Both the position numbers and the translations under genes were made by a program. 41,893 nucleotides of DNA from an uncultured Clostridia bacterium (lineage in GTDB: Bacteria; Bacillota; Clostridia; Christensenellales; UBA3700). The stretch is taken from contig CAMWVR010000006.1 in the NCBI GenBank assembly GCA_947177795.1, forward strand, positions 1 to 41,893, in the 5' to 3' direction. A model generated the notes under the pieces. That model was not told the origin of the DNA. It saw only the letters and a program-made list of their open reading frames with translations, and did no database searches. Below, piece by piece: positions 1 to 7,061 of this stretch (position 1 is its first letter; each line of letters starts with the position of its first letter).

Positions 1-122
1 TATAATAAATGTCATATATTGGATAAATGTCAATTAAGTATGCTGCTTTAATCTATATTAATTCTAAAATCAGTCTGAAAACAAAAAATATTTAATAAAT
101 CGAAAATATTTTTTTCAATTTA

Positions 123-152
123 TTGACAAGGATAATTTGGGAGTATTATAAT
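123..152 (+). promoter_or_regulatory. Sigma-A promoter of the glutamate synthase genes
   Basis: TTGACA at 123-128 and TATAAT at 147-152 are separated by 18 bases. Transcription would start near 159, giving a leader of about 45 bases before the first gene. Bases 1-122 are plain AT-rich sequence in which I see no feature. Confidence 0.8.
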
Positions 153-204
153 TTCGCTAAAGGAATGGGCGAGAGACTTTTTCGTCCTTTAAAAGGTTTG
201 TATT

Positions 205-1299
205 ATGTTGAAAGAAGGCGAGGTGAGAATACCGTCGGGATGCGCAATTTCGGGCATATTTTCGAGGAGCGGAAGACTTACCAACGGAGAGAAGATCATT
301 ACGTCGATTGCCACGATGCACGACAGATCCAACGGCTTGGGCGGCGGCTTTGCAGGATACGGAATTTATCCGCAATACGCAGATTTTTATGCGTTTCATA
401 TTTTCTACGACGACAACGAGATAAGAAAAGAGGCGGAGAATTTTCTCTACCAAAACTTTTTTATCGTCAATATGTCTATGATACCTATACGAAAGACCAA
501 GAAGATATCTGATGAGCCGCTCATTTTGAGATACTTCGTCAAGCCTCTTGACGCAAGATTGCACGAGACTAATCTCGACGAAAAAGAATTCGTCGCAAGA
601 ATGGTAATCAAAGTAAATACCACTATCAAGGGCGCGTATATCTTCTCAAGCGGAAAGAATATGGGAATATTCAAGGCTGTGGGTTATCCCGAAGACGTAG
701 GCGAGTACTATAGACTCGAAGAATACGACGCTTACTGCTGGACTGCGCACGGAAGATATCCGACGAATACGCCCGGTTGGTGGGGCGGGGCGCACCCATT
801 CGGTATGCTTGATTATTCCGTCGTGCACAACGGCGAAATATCTTCTTACGACGCCAACAGGCGGTATATAGAGATGTTTGGATACAAGTGTACGCTTATG
901 ACCGACACCGAAGTTATAGCCTACGTAGTGGACTTTTTGTGCCGCCGTCAAGGCTTGAGCATGCAGGAAATGGCAGGGGTCATAGCCGCTCCGTTTTGGA
1001 GTACGATAGAGAAAAAATCTCCCGAGGAGAGGGCGCTTGCCGAGTACTTGCGCAATACTTTTTCAAGCTTGCTTATCACGGGACCTTTCAGTATAATGGT
1101 GGGATTTGAAAACGGACTTATGGCGCTCAACGACAGACTAAAGCTGCGCAGTATGGTAGTGGGCGAAAAGGACGATATGACGTATATCGCAAGCGAAGAA
1201 TGCGCTATAAGAGTAATAGAACCCAATCCCGACAGAATTTGGTCGCCGAGGGGCGGAGAACCCGTCATAGTCACTCTTGACAAAAAGGAGGGGAATTAA
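205..1299 (+). CDS. Glutamate synthase, glutamine amidotransferase (class II) subunit, split type
   Basis: This 364-residue protein is the amidotransferase part of a split, archaeal-type glutamate synthase. It would release ammonia from glutamine for the FMN subunit encoded next. The class II nucleophile is expected to be Cys13 in IPSGCAISGIF, exposed after removal of a short propeptide. Further family motifs are AHGRYPTNTPGWWGGAHPF and VVHNGEISSY, which form the glutamine pocket. The ATG at 205 has AAAGG about 8 bases upstream. A GTG at 223 preceded by AAAGAAGG would give a 6-residue propeptide and is a real alternative start. The next gene begins 1 base after the stop codon, so the two are co-translated. 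In ordinary bacterial GltB this domain is fused to the FMN and GXGXG domains; here the three are separate genes. Confidence 0.88.
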   Translation: MLKEGEVRIPSGCAISGIFSRSGRLTNGEKIITSIATMHDRSNGLGGGFAGYGIYPQYADFYAFHIFYDDNEIRKEAENFLYQNFFIVNMSMIPIRKTKKISDEPLILRYFVKPLDARLHETNLDEKEFVARMVIKVNTTIKGAYIFSSGKNMGIFKAVGYPEDVGEYYRLEEYDAYCWTAHGRYPTNTPGWWGGAHPFGMLDYSVVHNGEISSYDANRRYIEMFGYKCTLMTDTEVIAYVVDFLCRRQGLSMQEMAGVIAAPFWSTIEKKSPEERALAEYLRNTFSSLLITGPFSIMVGFENGLMALNDRLKLRSMVVGEKDDMTYIASEECAIRVIEPNPDRIWSPRGGEPVIVTLDKKEGN

Positions 1300-1300
1300 T

Positions 1301-2806
1301 ATGTCAATCAATTATATATACCCTCCGTACGAGGTGGTAAGAGATTTCAACAGGTGCATAAATTGCAAGATTTGCGTCAAGCAGTGCGCCAACGAAGTGC
1401 ATACTTTTGACGAGAAGAAAGGCATAATGCTTACCGACGATACCAAGTGCGTCAACTGCCACAGATGCGTTGCTACTTGCCCTACTAGAGCGCTAAAGAT
1501 TGTCAAATCAGACAATACCTATAAAGAAAATGCCAACTGGTCGGCAGAGTCTATGAAAGAGATTTACCGTCAGGCGGAGAGCGGCGGCGTGTTGCTGTCG
1601 TCTATGGGCAATCCTCAGCCACTGCCCGTATATTGGGACAGGATACTTATTAATGCTTCGCAAGTCACAAATCCATCTATCGACCCGTTGAGAGAGCCAA
1701 TGGAGACGACGGTATTTTTGGGCAGTAAACCCGATAGGATCGTCAGAGACGAGAACGGCAAAATCGTCGACAACCTCTCGCCTCAACTCAAATTGAGTAC
1801 GCCTATTATGTTTTCGGCAATGAGCTACGGCTCGATAAGTTACAACGCTCATGCGGCGCTTGCCAAGGCGGCGGAGAAATTGGGAATATTCTACAACACG
1901 GGCGAGGGCGGTCTACACGAAGACTTTTATCAATACGGCAAAAATACTATCGTGCAAGTTGCGTCTGGAAGATTCGGAGTATATAAAGATTATCTTGAAG
2001 CGGGCGAGTGCATAGAAATCAAGGTCGGTCAAGGCGCTAAGCCGGGTATAGGCGGACACTTGCCGGGCGCAAAGATTGTGGGAGACATCTCCAAGACGAG
2101 AATGATCCCCGTCGGCAGTGATGCCATATCGCCTGCGCCGCACCACGATATATATTCTATCGAGGACTTAAGGCAATTGGTGTATTCGCTCAAAGAAGCT
2201 ACAGGATATAAGAAGCCAATCGCAGTCAAAGTCGCGGCAGTGCACAACGTGGCTGCCGTCGCAAGCGGTATTGCTCGAAGCGGCGCGGATATAATCGTCA
2301 TCGACGGCTTTAGAGGCGGCACCGGAGCGGCGCCAACGAGAATAAGAGACAACGTAGGTATACCCATAGAACTTGCCCTTGCGAGCGTAGACAAGAGATT
2401 GCGCGACGAGGGCATAAGAGGCAACGTGTCGTTGGTGGTCGGCGGTTCTATCCGCAACAGCGCAGACGTCGTCAAAGCAATTGCGCTTGGCGCAGACGCT
2501 TGCTATATCGCCACTGCGGCGCTTATGGCAATGGGCTGTCATCTTTGCAGATCGTGCCACCTCGGCAAGTGCAATTGGGGTATCGCAACTCAAGTGCCCG
2601 AGCTCGTCAAGAGACTCGATCCCGAGATAGGTTGCAACAGACTCGTCAATCTCGTCACCGCTTGGACGCACGAAATCAAAGAGATGATGGGCGGTATGGG
2701 TATCAACTCTATCGAGGCGCTTAAAGGCAATAGGCTTATGCTCAGAGGCGTGGGACTTAATGAGAAGGAGCTGGAGATTCTTGGCATCAAGCACGCAGGG
2801 GAGTAG
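1301..2806 (+). CDS. Glutamate synthase, ferredoxin-like plus FMN-binding catalytic subunit
   Basis: This 501-residue protein makes glutamate from 2-oxoglutarate and ammonia on FMN. The N-terminus holds two ferredoxin-type clusters: Cys19, 22, 25 and 29, and then CVNCHRCVATCP. The rest is the GltS FMN barrel, with ISPAPHHDIYSIEDL, a glycine-rich GFRGGTGAAPTR stretch, and the cysteine cluster CHLCRSCHLGKCNWGIATQ near residue 412 that ligates an Fe-S cluster in the family. ATG at 1301 is chosen because AGGAGGGG lies 7-8 bases upstream; a longer reading from a TTG at 1277 would run through that ribosome site and overlap the previous gene. No NAD(P)H-oxidising GltD gene is in the window, so electrons may come from ferredoxin through the built-in clusters; that is an inference. 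Confidence 0.9.
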   Translation: MSINYIYPPYEVVRDFNRCINCKICVKQCANEVHTFDEKKGIMLTDDTKCVNCHRCVATCPTRALKIVKSDNTYKENANWSAESMKEIYRQAESGGVLLSSMGNPQPLPVYWDRILINASQVTNPSIDPLREPMETTVFLGSKPDRIVRDENGKIVDNLSPQLKLSTPIMFSAMSYGSISYNAHAALAKAAEKLGIFYNTGEGGLHEDFYQYGKNTIVQVASGRFGVYKDYLEAGECIEIKVGQGAKPGIGGHLPGAKIVGDISKTRMIPVGSDAISPAPHHDIYSIEDLRQLVYSLKEATGYKKPIAVKVAAVHNVAAVASGIARSGADIIVIDGFRGGTGAAPTRIRDNVGIPIELALASVDKRLRDEGIRGNVSLVVGGSIRNSADVVKAIALGADACYIATAALMAMGCHLCRSCHLGKCNWGIATQVPELVKRLDPEIGCNRLVNLVTAWTHEIKEMMGGMGINSIEALKGNRLMLRGVGLNEKELEILGIKHAGE

Positions 2807-2930
2807 GCGAGCGTGTATAGCGCCGCTCTTTTTGTCCTAACGTCGGGACTCGAGAAGTCGACGTGTACGGCAAGTACACTTGACGACTTCATCTCGCCTT
2901 AGCACGGGCAAAAATACAACTAATCTCTGC
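2807..2930. repeat. Nested palindromic element, copy A
   Basis: It starts on the base after the stop codon of the FMN subunit gene. Outer arms are GGCGAG (2807-2812) and CTCGCC (2893-2898). Inside is a second stem-loop with arms at 2854-2868 and 2874-2890 around the pentamer GGCAA flanked by GTAC on both sides. A small GAGCG/CGCTC stem followed by TTTTT (to about 2833) could act as a weak terminator. A related element with the same plan follows the next glutamate synthase gene at 3983. Bases 2931-2982 hold no gene. Confidence 0.6.
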
Positions 2931-2982
2931 GGTCGCTTGTGACTTGGAAGTTGGTCATTGACGCTCGCACTAGACAATCCAA

Positions 2983-3112
2983 TGTCATTTCGACCGTAGC
3001 GGAGAAATCTCAACAGATTAATACACCCCTTTCGTCACATACGTGACACCTTCCCCTCAAGGGGACGGCAAGAAAAAGGATTAGACCTCTCCACTGCGGT
3101 CGAGGTGACATA
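2983..3112. repeat. REP-like composite repeat
   Basis: The left arm TGTCATTTCGACCG and the right arm CGGTCGAGGTGACA are inverted relative to each other. Between them lie AGAAATCTCAACAGATTAA, a small GTCAC/GTGAC hairpin and CCCCTCAAGGGG. The same series of blocks recurs at 4124-4262. I see no coding potential. Confidence 0.75.
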
Positions 3113-3144
3113 GAAATTGACGCATTCAAGGTGCAACTTTTGCT

Positions 3145-3241
3145 ATGTCCTCGCTACGCTCCTTACGAGCGAAACGAAGATAAGTCGAGAAATCTAATTC
3201 AGACGTCATTTCGAGCGAAGTCGAGAAATCTCAACAGATTA
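3145..3241. repeat. REP-like fragments running into the ribosome site of the next gene
   Basis: It contains CTCGCTACGCTCCTTACGAG, which recurs near 37590, followed by two copies of the GTCGAGAAATCT block. The second copy ends CAACAGATTAAAGGAG, so the ribosome site of the GXGXG subunit gene touches the repeat. An open frame from 3131 through this stretch encodes only translated repeat and was not used as gene start. Confidence 0.65.
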
Positions 3242-3259
3242 AAGGAGAAACAAAAAACA

Positions 3260-3982
3260 ATGTTAAAAATCGATTGTACGAATATGCACTTTTCCGAGAT
3301 AGGCAAGTTGATTAGACAGACCGAGGAGAAGCAAATAATAATAGATAACGCGCAAGGACACAGGTATATTGCGTCGGGCGTTGGCGGGAAGGAAATTACT
3401 ATCAACGGCACTCCCGGCAACGCTATGGGCGCATATCTCGACGGCTGTAAGATCGTAGTCAACGGCAGCGCTCAAGACGCTATCGGCGACACCATGAACG
3501 ACGGACTTATAGTCATTCACGGCAACAGCGGCGACGCGACGGGATATTCTATGCGCGGCGGAAAGATATTTATCAAAGGCGACGCAGGTTACCGCGCAGG
3601 TATACATATGAAAGCGTACAAGGATAAATTTCCCGCTCTTGTCATCGGCGGGAAAGCGGGGAGTTTTCTCGGAGAATACCAAGCGGGCGGTATTATACTC
3701 GTGCTGGGCATCGACACCGACAGCAAGACCAACGTCGGTTATTTTACCGGCAACGGTATGCACGGCGGTAAGATAATCTTGCGTAGCAAGCAATTGCCCG
3801 ACCTGCCGGAGCAAATATCCGCAAGAAAGGCAAACGCCCAAGACCTTGAGGAGATAGAGCAGTATGTCAATGAATATTGCGGATATTTTGGCAACGATCC
3901 AAAGGAGATAATGAGCAAAGACTTTTTTGTTTTGACGGCGAATTCCGCCAATCCGTATAAGCAATTATATACGTCGGTTTAG
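3260..3982 (+). CDS. Glutamate synthase GXGXG (alpha) subunit, split type
   Basis: This 240-residue protein is the right-handed beta-helix GXGXG subunit, corresponding to the C-terminal domain of GltB, a structural part of the glutamate synthase complex. The typical repeats are visible: GTPGNAMGAYLDG, GSAQDAIGDTMNDG, GNSGDATGYSMRGGKIFIKGDAGYRAG, then GEYQAGG and NGMHGG near the end. ATG at 3260 is chosen because AAAGGAG lies 12 bases upstream and because everything upstream in the same frame is translated REP sequence. It lies about 450 bases after the FMN subunit gene, a gap made only of repeats, so co-transcription is likely but depends on those repeats not terminating. Confidence 0.88.
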   Translation: MLKIDCTNMHFSEIGKLIRQTEEKQIIIDNAQGHRYIASGVGGKEITINGTPGNAMGAYLDGCKIVVNGSAQDAIGDTMNDGLIVIHGNSGDATGYSMRGGKIFIKGDAGYRAGIHMKAYKDKFPALVIGGKAGSFLGEYQAGGIILVLGIDTDSKTNVGYFTGNGMHGGKIILRSKQLPDLPEQISARKANAQDLEEIEQYVNEYCGYFGNDPKEIMSKDFFVLTANSANPYKQLYTSV

Positions 3983-4110
3983 TGACCGAGCGCGTATATC
4001 AGCGCGCCTTCCGCTTGATCATCGAGTCGACCTCGGGGTCACGTACGGCGAGTACGCTCACCGCTCGGTCGCTCTTGCTAAAGCGAAAATCGCACTAATC
4101 TCCACGCTCG
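3983..4110. repeat. Nested palindromic element, copy B
   Basis: This relative of copy A at 2807 also starts directly after a stop codon. Outer arms GACCGAGCG and CGCTCGGTC enclose a GCGCG/CGCGC hairpin and a second stem with the loop GGCGA between GTAC tetramers. Both copies end in a conserved CACTAATCTC/ACTAATCTC tail. Together with the REP at 4124 it fills the gap before the next gene. Confidence 0.6.
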
Positions 4111-4123
4111 TTACATAACTTAT

Positions 4124-4262
4124 TGTCATTTCGACCGAAACGCAGTGAAGTGGAGAAATCTCAACAGATTAACGACACCCCTTCTGTCACATACGTGACA
4201 CCTTCTCGTCAAAGGGACGGCAAGAAAAAGGATTAGACCTCTCGACTACGCTCGAGGTGACA
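4124..4262. repeat. REP-like composite repeat
   Basis: It has the same block order as 2983-3112: TGTCATTTCGACCG arm, GAGAAATCTCAACAGATTAA, a GTCACATACGTGAC hairpin, GGGACGGCAAGAAAAAGGAT, then a TCGAGGTGACA right arm. Bases 4263-4336 are AT-rich with no recognised feature. Confidence 0.75.
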
Positions 4263-4336
4263 TTTATTATTTTATCTCTGTATTCCAATCGGAAATTTTT
4301 TGTTTGAAATAAATTATAATGCCTTTGTAAAATAAA

Positions 4337-4615
4337 TTAGTTATCAAAAATCTCCTGTCCCATGGCAAGCCCAAAGGCAAAAGCCTCTCTATATACGTCG
4401 TAACCGTAGAGAACGGTTTCGCGTAAGTGCAGGTCTTGCAATTCGTTAAATTGTTGCAAAAGTTTGGGGTTGTCGGCAATTTGTTTTTGAAAATCTCTAA
4501 TTTTATCGTCTAAGTCGTCTAAAGCTTTATTATACTCGTCACTTGAAGTGGGGCTATCCAAGTTACCTCGTTTTCCCATCATCATTTGCATAATAGCAGA
4601 ATTTTTTTGTTTCAT
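4337..4615 (-). CDS. Small helical protein of unknown function
   Basis: This 92-residue protein starts MKQKNSAIMQMMMGKRG, is rich in Glu, Asp, Gln and Lys in the middle, and ends in GYDVYREAFAFGLAMGQEIF, an amphipathic helix. The pattern (EY..AL..L, a charged helix, a Gly- and Phe-rich last helix) resembles small Clostridial proteins such as the DUF6809 group, but I cannot confirm that. ATG at 4615 is chosen because AAAAGGAG lies 7 bases upstream; an in-frame ATG at 4654 has no such site. It is divergent from the XRE regulator at 4744, and the operator 4675-4688 sits between the -35 and -10 boxes of its promoter, so that regulator probably represses it. Its base composition is more AT-rich than the glutamate synthase genes. 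Confidence 0.7.
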   Translation of the reverse strand: MKQKNSAIMQMMMGKRGNLDSPTSSDEYNKALDDLDDKIRDFQKQIADNPKLLQQFNELQDLHLRETVLYGYDVYREAFAFGLAMGQEIFDN

Positions 4616-4667
4616 AGTTTTGCTCCTTTTATACTTAGTGTTGGCGACTAGCAATTAACATTTATAT

Positions 4668-4722
4668 TTTATATGCACAAATATGTGCAAGTCAAGCAAT
4701 TTGTACAAATATGTGCGATAAT
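4668..4722. promoter_or_regulatory. Divergent promoters with twin operators
   Basis: The leftward promoter is TTGACT (4690-4695, minus) and TATAAA (4668-4673, minus) with a 16-base spacer. Operator 1, GCACAAATATGTGC (4675-4688), fills that spacer. Operator 2, GTACAAATATGTGC (4703-4716), differs at one base and abuts GATAAT (4717-4722), an extended -10 (TGC before it) for the rightward regulator gene. The sites are 28 bases apart. The arrangement is typical of autoregulation by a small XRE repressor. Confidence 0.7.
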
Positions 4723-4743
4723 TTTATAAAAGGAGACTTAATT

Positions 4744-4977
4744 ATGTTAGATTACGGCGAGGCTTTTAGAGAACAAAGAGAATTAAAAGGAATTTCTAGA
4801 GTTGAGTTATCAAAACAAATTGGGACGTCACATCAAAATATAAGCAGGTGGGAGAGTAATAAAGTACTGCCGAATATTGATTTTTGCGTACAATTAGCAG
4901 ATTTTTATGGCATAAGTCTTGATGAGCTTGTAGGACGTGAATTTGTGCCAAACGGACAAGCAAAAAATCAACAATAA
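4744..4977 (+). CDS. XRE/Cro-type helix-turn-helix regulator
   Basis: This 77-residue protein is almost wholly a DNA-binding XRE domain: FREQRELKGISRVELSKQIGTSHQNISRWESNKVLPNIDFCVQLADFYGISLDELVG shows the five-helix plan, with SHQNISRWE as the recognition segment. ATG at 4744 is chosen because AGGAG lies 8 bases upstream; an upstream ATG at 4711 falls inside operator 2. It lies divergent from the small protein at 4337-4615 and probably controls both genes through the twin GYACAAATATGTGC sites. A short Gln-rich tail follows the domain. Confidence 0.85.
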   Translation: MLDYGEAFREQRELKGISRVELSKQIGTSHQNISRWESNKVLPNIDFCVQLADFYGISLDELVGREFVPNGQAKNQQ

Positions 4978-5025
4978 TCGGTTGAGATATTTCGACTTCA
5001 CTTCGTTTCGCTCAATATGACATTG
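4978..5025. repeat. Degenerate REP-like fragment
   Basis: Immediately after the regulator gene, GAGATATTTCGACTTCACTT and a CTCAATATGACATT arm resemble a decayed copy of the TTCGAC...TGACA repeats elsewhere in the window. Confidence 0.45.
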
Positions 5026-5087
5026 GATAATTTACTATAATGACTAGATGTAAATTAAAATATTTATATATTTACTATTTACAAAAC

Positions 5088-5152
5088 TTGATATTTAAGA
5101 TTTAGTATGATATAATTATAAAAATATTTAGGAAGTACGCCCCTAAAAGAGG
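5088..5152 (+). promoter_or_regulatory. Promoter, leader hairpin and ribosome site of glnA
   Basis: TTGATA (5088-5093) and TATAAT (5111-5116) have a 17-base spacer, so transcription should begin near 5123. The short leader forms a TTTAGG/CCTAAA stem (5127-5132 with 5142-5147) whose right side touches the ribosome site AAGAGG (5147-5152). It could limit ribosome access. I do not recognise a known riboswitch or a clear two-hexaloop ANTAR target. Confidence 0.65.
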
Positions 5153-5157
5153 TTTTT

Positions 5158-6459
5158 ATGAGTCAAACGGTAAAAGAAGTTTTGGATTTTGTAAAAGACA
5201 ACGACGTCAAATTTGTCAAATTGACCTTTTGCGACTCCTTTGGAAATATCAAAAACATATCAATCATAGCCGACGAGTTGCCAAGCACCTTCGAAAAGGG
5301 AGTATCCTTTGAAGCCTATTCGGTGGGCGGCTTCGTCGACCCGGAAGAAAGCGACTTGTTGCTTTACCCAGACGCCTCAACTATTCAACTGTTGCCTTGG
5401 AGACCCCAGCACGGAAGCGTAGTGAGGTTTTTTTGTAAGATAAGGCATACCGACGGCACAGACTTTGACGGCGACGGCAGAGGTCTTCTTGCCAATGCTC
5501 AAAACAAACTTTCGCAGATGGGCTTGTCCTGTCTTATTGGCAGTGACTGCGAGTTCTATCTCTTCAAGTTGAACGAGGACGGAGCGCCTACGCTCGAGCC
5601 TCACGATATGGCGGGCTATCTTGACGTTGCGCCTTTTGACAAAGGCGAAAACGTGAGAAGAGACATTTGCCTCACTTTGGAGAGAATGGGCATCAAGCCT
5701 ATCTCTTCTCATCACGAGAGAGGACCGGGGCAGAATGAGATATGCTTCAAAGTCAACGATGCGCTTATGGCGGCAGACGACCTATTGACTTTCAAGACGG
5801 TGGTCAAAGCCGTGGCTAATATGAACGGACTTCACGCGTCTTTTATGCCCAAGCCGCTCAAGAACGAGATCGGCAGCGGTCTGCATATCAATTTGTCGCT
5901 ACTTAAAGACGGCGACAATTTGTTTGAACCCTCTCGTCTGTCGGGATCAAAAGAAGCGGAGAGTTTTGTCGCAGGCATACTTGCAAGGGCAAAGGAAATG
6001 GCTGTATTTCTAGATCCTACCGTCAACTCTTATGAGAGACTCGAAAACAACGAAGAGATTGAGGCATACAACCAAATTGCTTGGTCTTATCTCAACGGTC
6101 GTCAACTGATAAGGATAAAGAAAGACGGACTTGCCAAGATGCAATTGCGTTCAGCAGATCCCTCGTGCAATCCTTATATTGCATATGCGCTGTTGTTGTT
6201 TGCGGGCGCAGAGGGAATAGAGCAGGGACTTAAGCTTCCCAAGGAGTTAGACGTCAACAACGTCGGCGAAGTGGAGCGCTTGCCCGAAGACCTTATGAGC
6301 GCAATACAACTTGCAAAGAATAGCGACTTTATCGCAAGGTATATACCCAAAAAGACTTTGGAAAAATTCTTTGAGTATAAGGAAAATATGTATAAGAATT
6401 ATTCGTTGTCAAAGGATAAAGACGCATTTATGACCAAGGCTTACTTCAACAAGATATAA
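5158..6459 (+). CDS. glnA: Glutamine synthetase, type I, divergent subfamily
   Basis: This 433-residue enzyme joins ammonia to glutamate using ATP. Motifs in order: CEFYLF, SHHERGPGQNEI, HASFMPKP, GSGLHINLSL with metal-binding His243, NSYERL, LIRI and LRSADPSCNPYIAYALLL. Two positions that hold Glu in the second metal site of well-studied type I enzymes appear changed: Asp130 in GSDCEFYLF and Gln329 in KMQLRS. I believe related Clostridial enzymes with HHE.GPGQNEI form a subfamily, so this may be normal for it. The length fits the shorter GSI-alpha group with no adenylylation insert. It is the first gene of the operon glnA, ANTAR regulator, carA, carB-dapF, pyrG; the next gene begins 17 bases after its stop. 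Confidence 0.92.
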   Translation: MSQTVKEVLDFVKDNDVKFVKLTFCDSFGNIKNISIIADELPSTFEKGVSFEAYSVGGFVDPEESDLLLYPDASTIQLLPWRPQHGSVVRFFCKIRHTDGTDFDGDGRGLLANAQNKLSQMGLSCLIGSDCEFYLFKLNEDGAPTLEPHDMAGYLDVAPFDKGENVRRDICLTLERMGIKPISSHHERGPGQNEICFKVNDALMAADDLLTFKTVVKAVANMNGLHASFMPKPLKNEIGSGLHINLSLLKDGDNLFEPSRLSGSKEAESFVAGILARAKEMAVFLDPTVNSYERLENNEEIEAYNQIAWSYLNGRQLIRIKKDGLAKMQLRSADPSCNPYIAYALLLFAGAEGIEQGLKLPKELDVNNVGEVERLPEDLMSAIQLAKNSDFIARYIPKKTLEKFFEYKENMYKNYSLSKDKDAFMTKAYFNKI

Positions 6460-6476
6460 GTTGCAATGGAGATAAT

Positions 6477-7046
6477 ATGGCAAGCGTATTGATAGTGTCG
6501 ACAGCTGAATACGTCGGTAAGTTTTCGGCAATGTTGACCGAAGTGGGCTTTGCCGACGTCTATCAAGCTCATTCGGGCGTCGAGGCGAGACATCTGATAG
6601 TCGAAAGGCAGTATGCACTCATGATTATCAACGCTCCGCTCGTCGACGAATTCGGATACGACCTTGCGATATACGCAGTGGAAAACACCACGATGAGCGT
6701 GCTTATGCTTGCGAGGGGCGACGTGTGCGAGGCGGTGGAAAACAAAGTCGAGGATTACGGCGTCGTGGTCATGTCTAAACCCGTGACGGGCGAAGGCTTG
6801 TTCAAGACCTTGAAAGCGCTGTACGCCAATCACAACAGAATCAATTCTATCGTGCTGAGCAATAGAATATTGCAAGACAAGATAGAGGAGCTCAAACTCG
6901 TCGACAGAGCAAAATGCTTGCTCATATCGAGAGAGGGAATGAGCGAAGAGCAGGCGCATAAATATATCGAAAGCGCCGCCATGGATATGCGAGTGTCCAA
7001 AAAAACAATAGCTGAAAAAATTATATCAATAAAACAATACGATTAA
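6477..7046 (+). CDS. ANTAR-domain RNA-binding regulator with pseudo-receiver
   Basis: This 189-residue protein has an N-terminal receiver-like fold (about 1-115), a coiled linker and a C-terminal ANTAR domain (about 125-185: RAKCLLISREGMSEEQAHKYIESAAMDMRVSKKTIAEKII). ANTAR domains bind paired hairpins in nascent RNA and prevent termination. The receiver lacks the usual acidic pair after the first strand (Ser8-Thr9 instead) and has Asn52 (IINAPL) where the phosphorylated Asp should be, although the Lys of MSKP is kept. Classical phosphorylation is therefore unlikely. GGAG stands 5-8 bases before the ATG. Its place between glnA and carA suggests control of nitrogen or glutamine genes, but I found no convincing target RNA in the window. 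Confidence 0.88.
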   Translation: MASVLIVSTAEYVGKFSAMLTEVGFADVYQAHSGVEARHLIVERQYALMIINAPLVDEFGYDLAIYAVENTTMSVLMLARGDVCEAVENKVEDYGVVVMSKPVTGEGLFKTLKALYANHNRINSIVLSNRILQDKIEELKLVDRAKCLLISREGMSEEQAHKYIESAAMDMRVSKKTIAEKIISIKQYD

Positions 7047-7061
7047 GAAAAAGAGGTAGAA

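Noticed and set aside
123-512. Open frame of 129 codons at the window start
   Set aside because: It starts inside the promoter and overlaps the amidotransferase gene in another frame; the product is Arg-rich and matches nothing.
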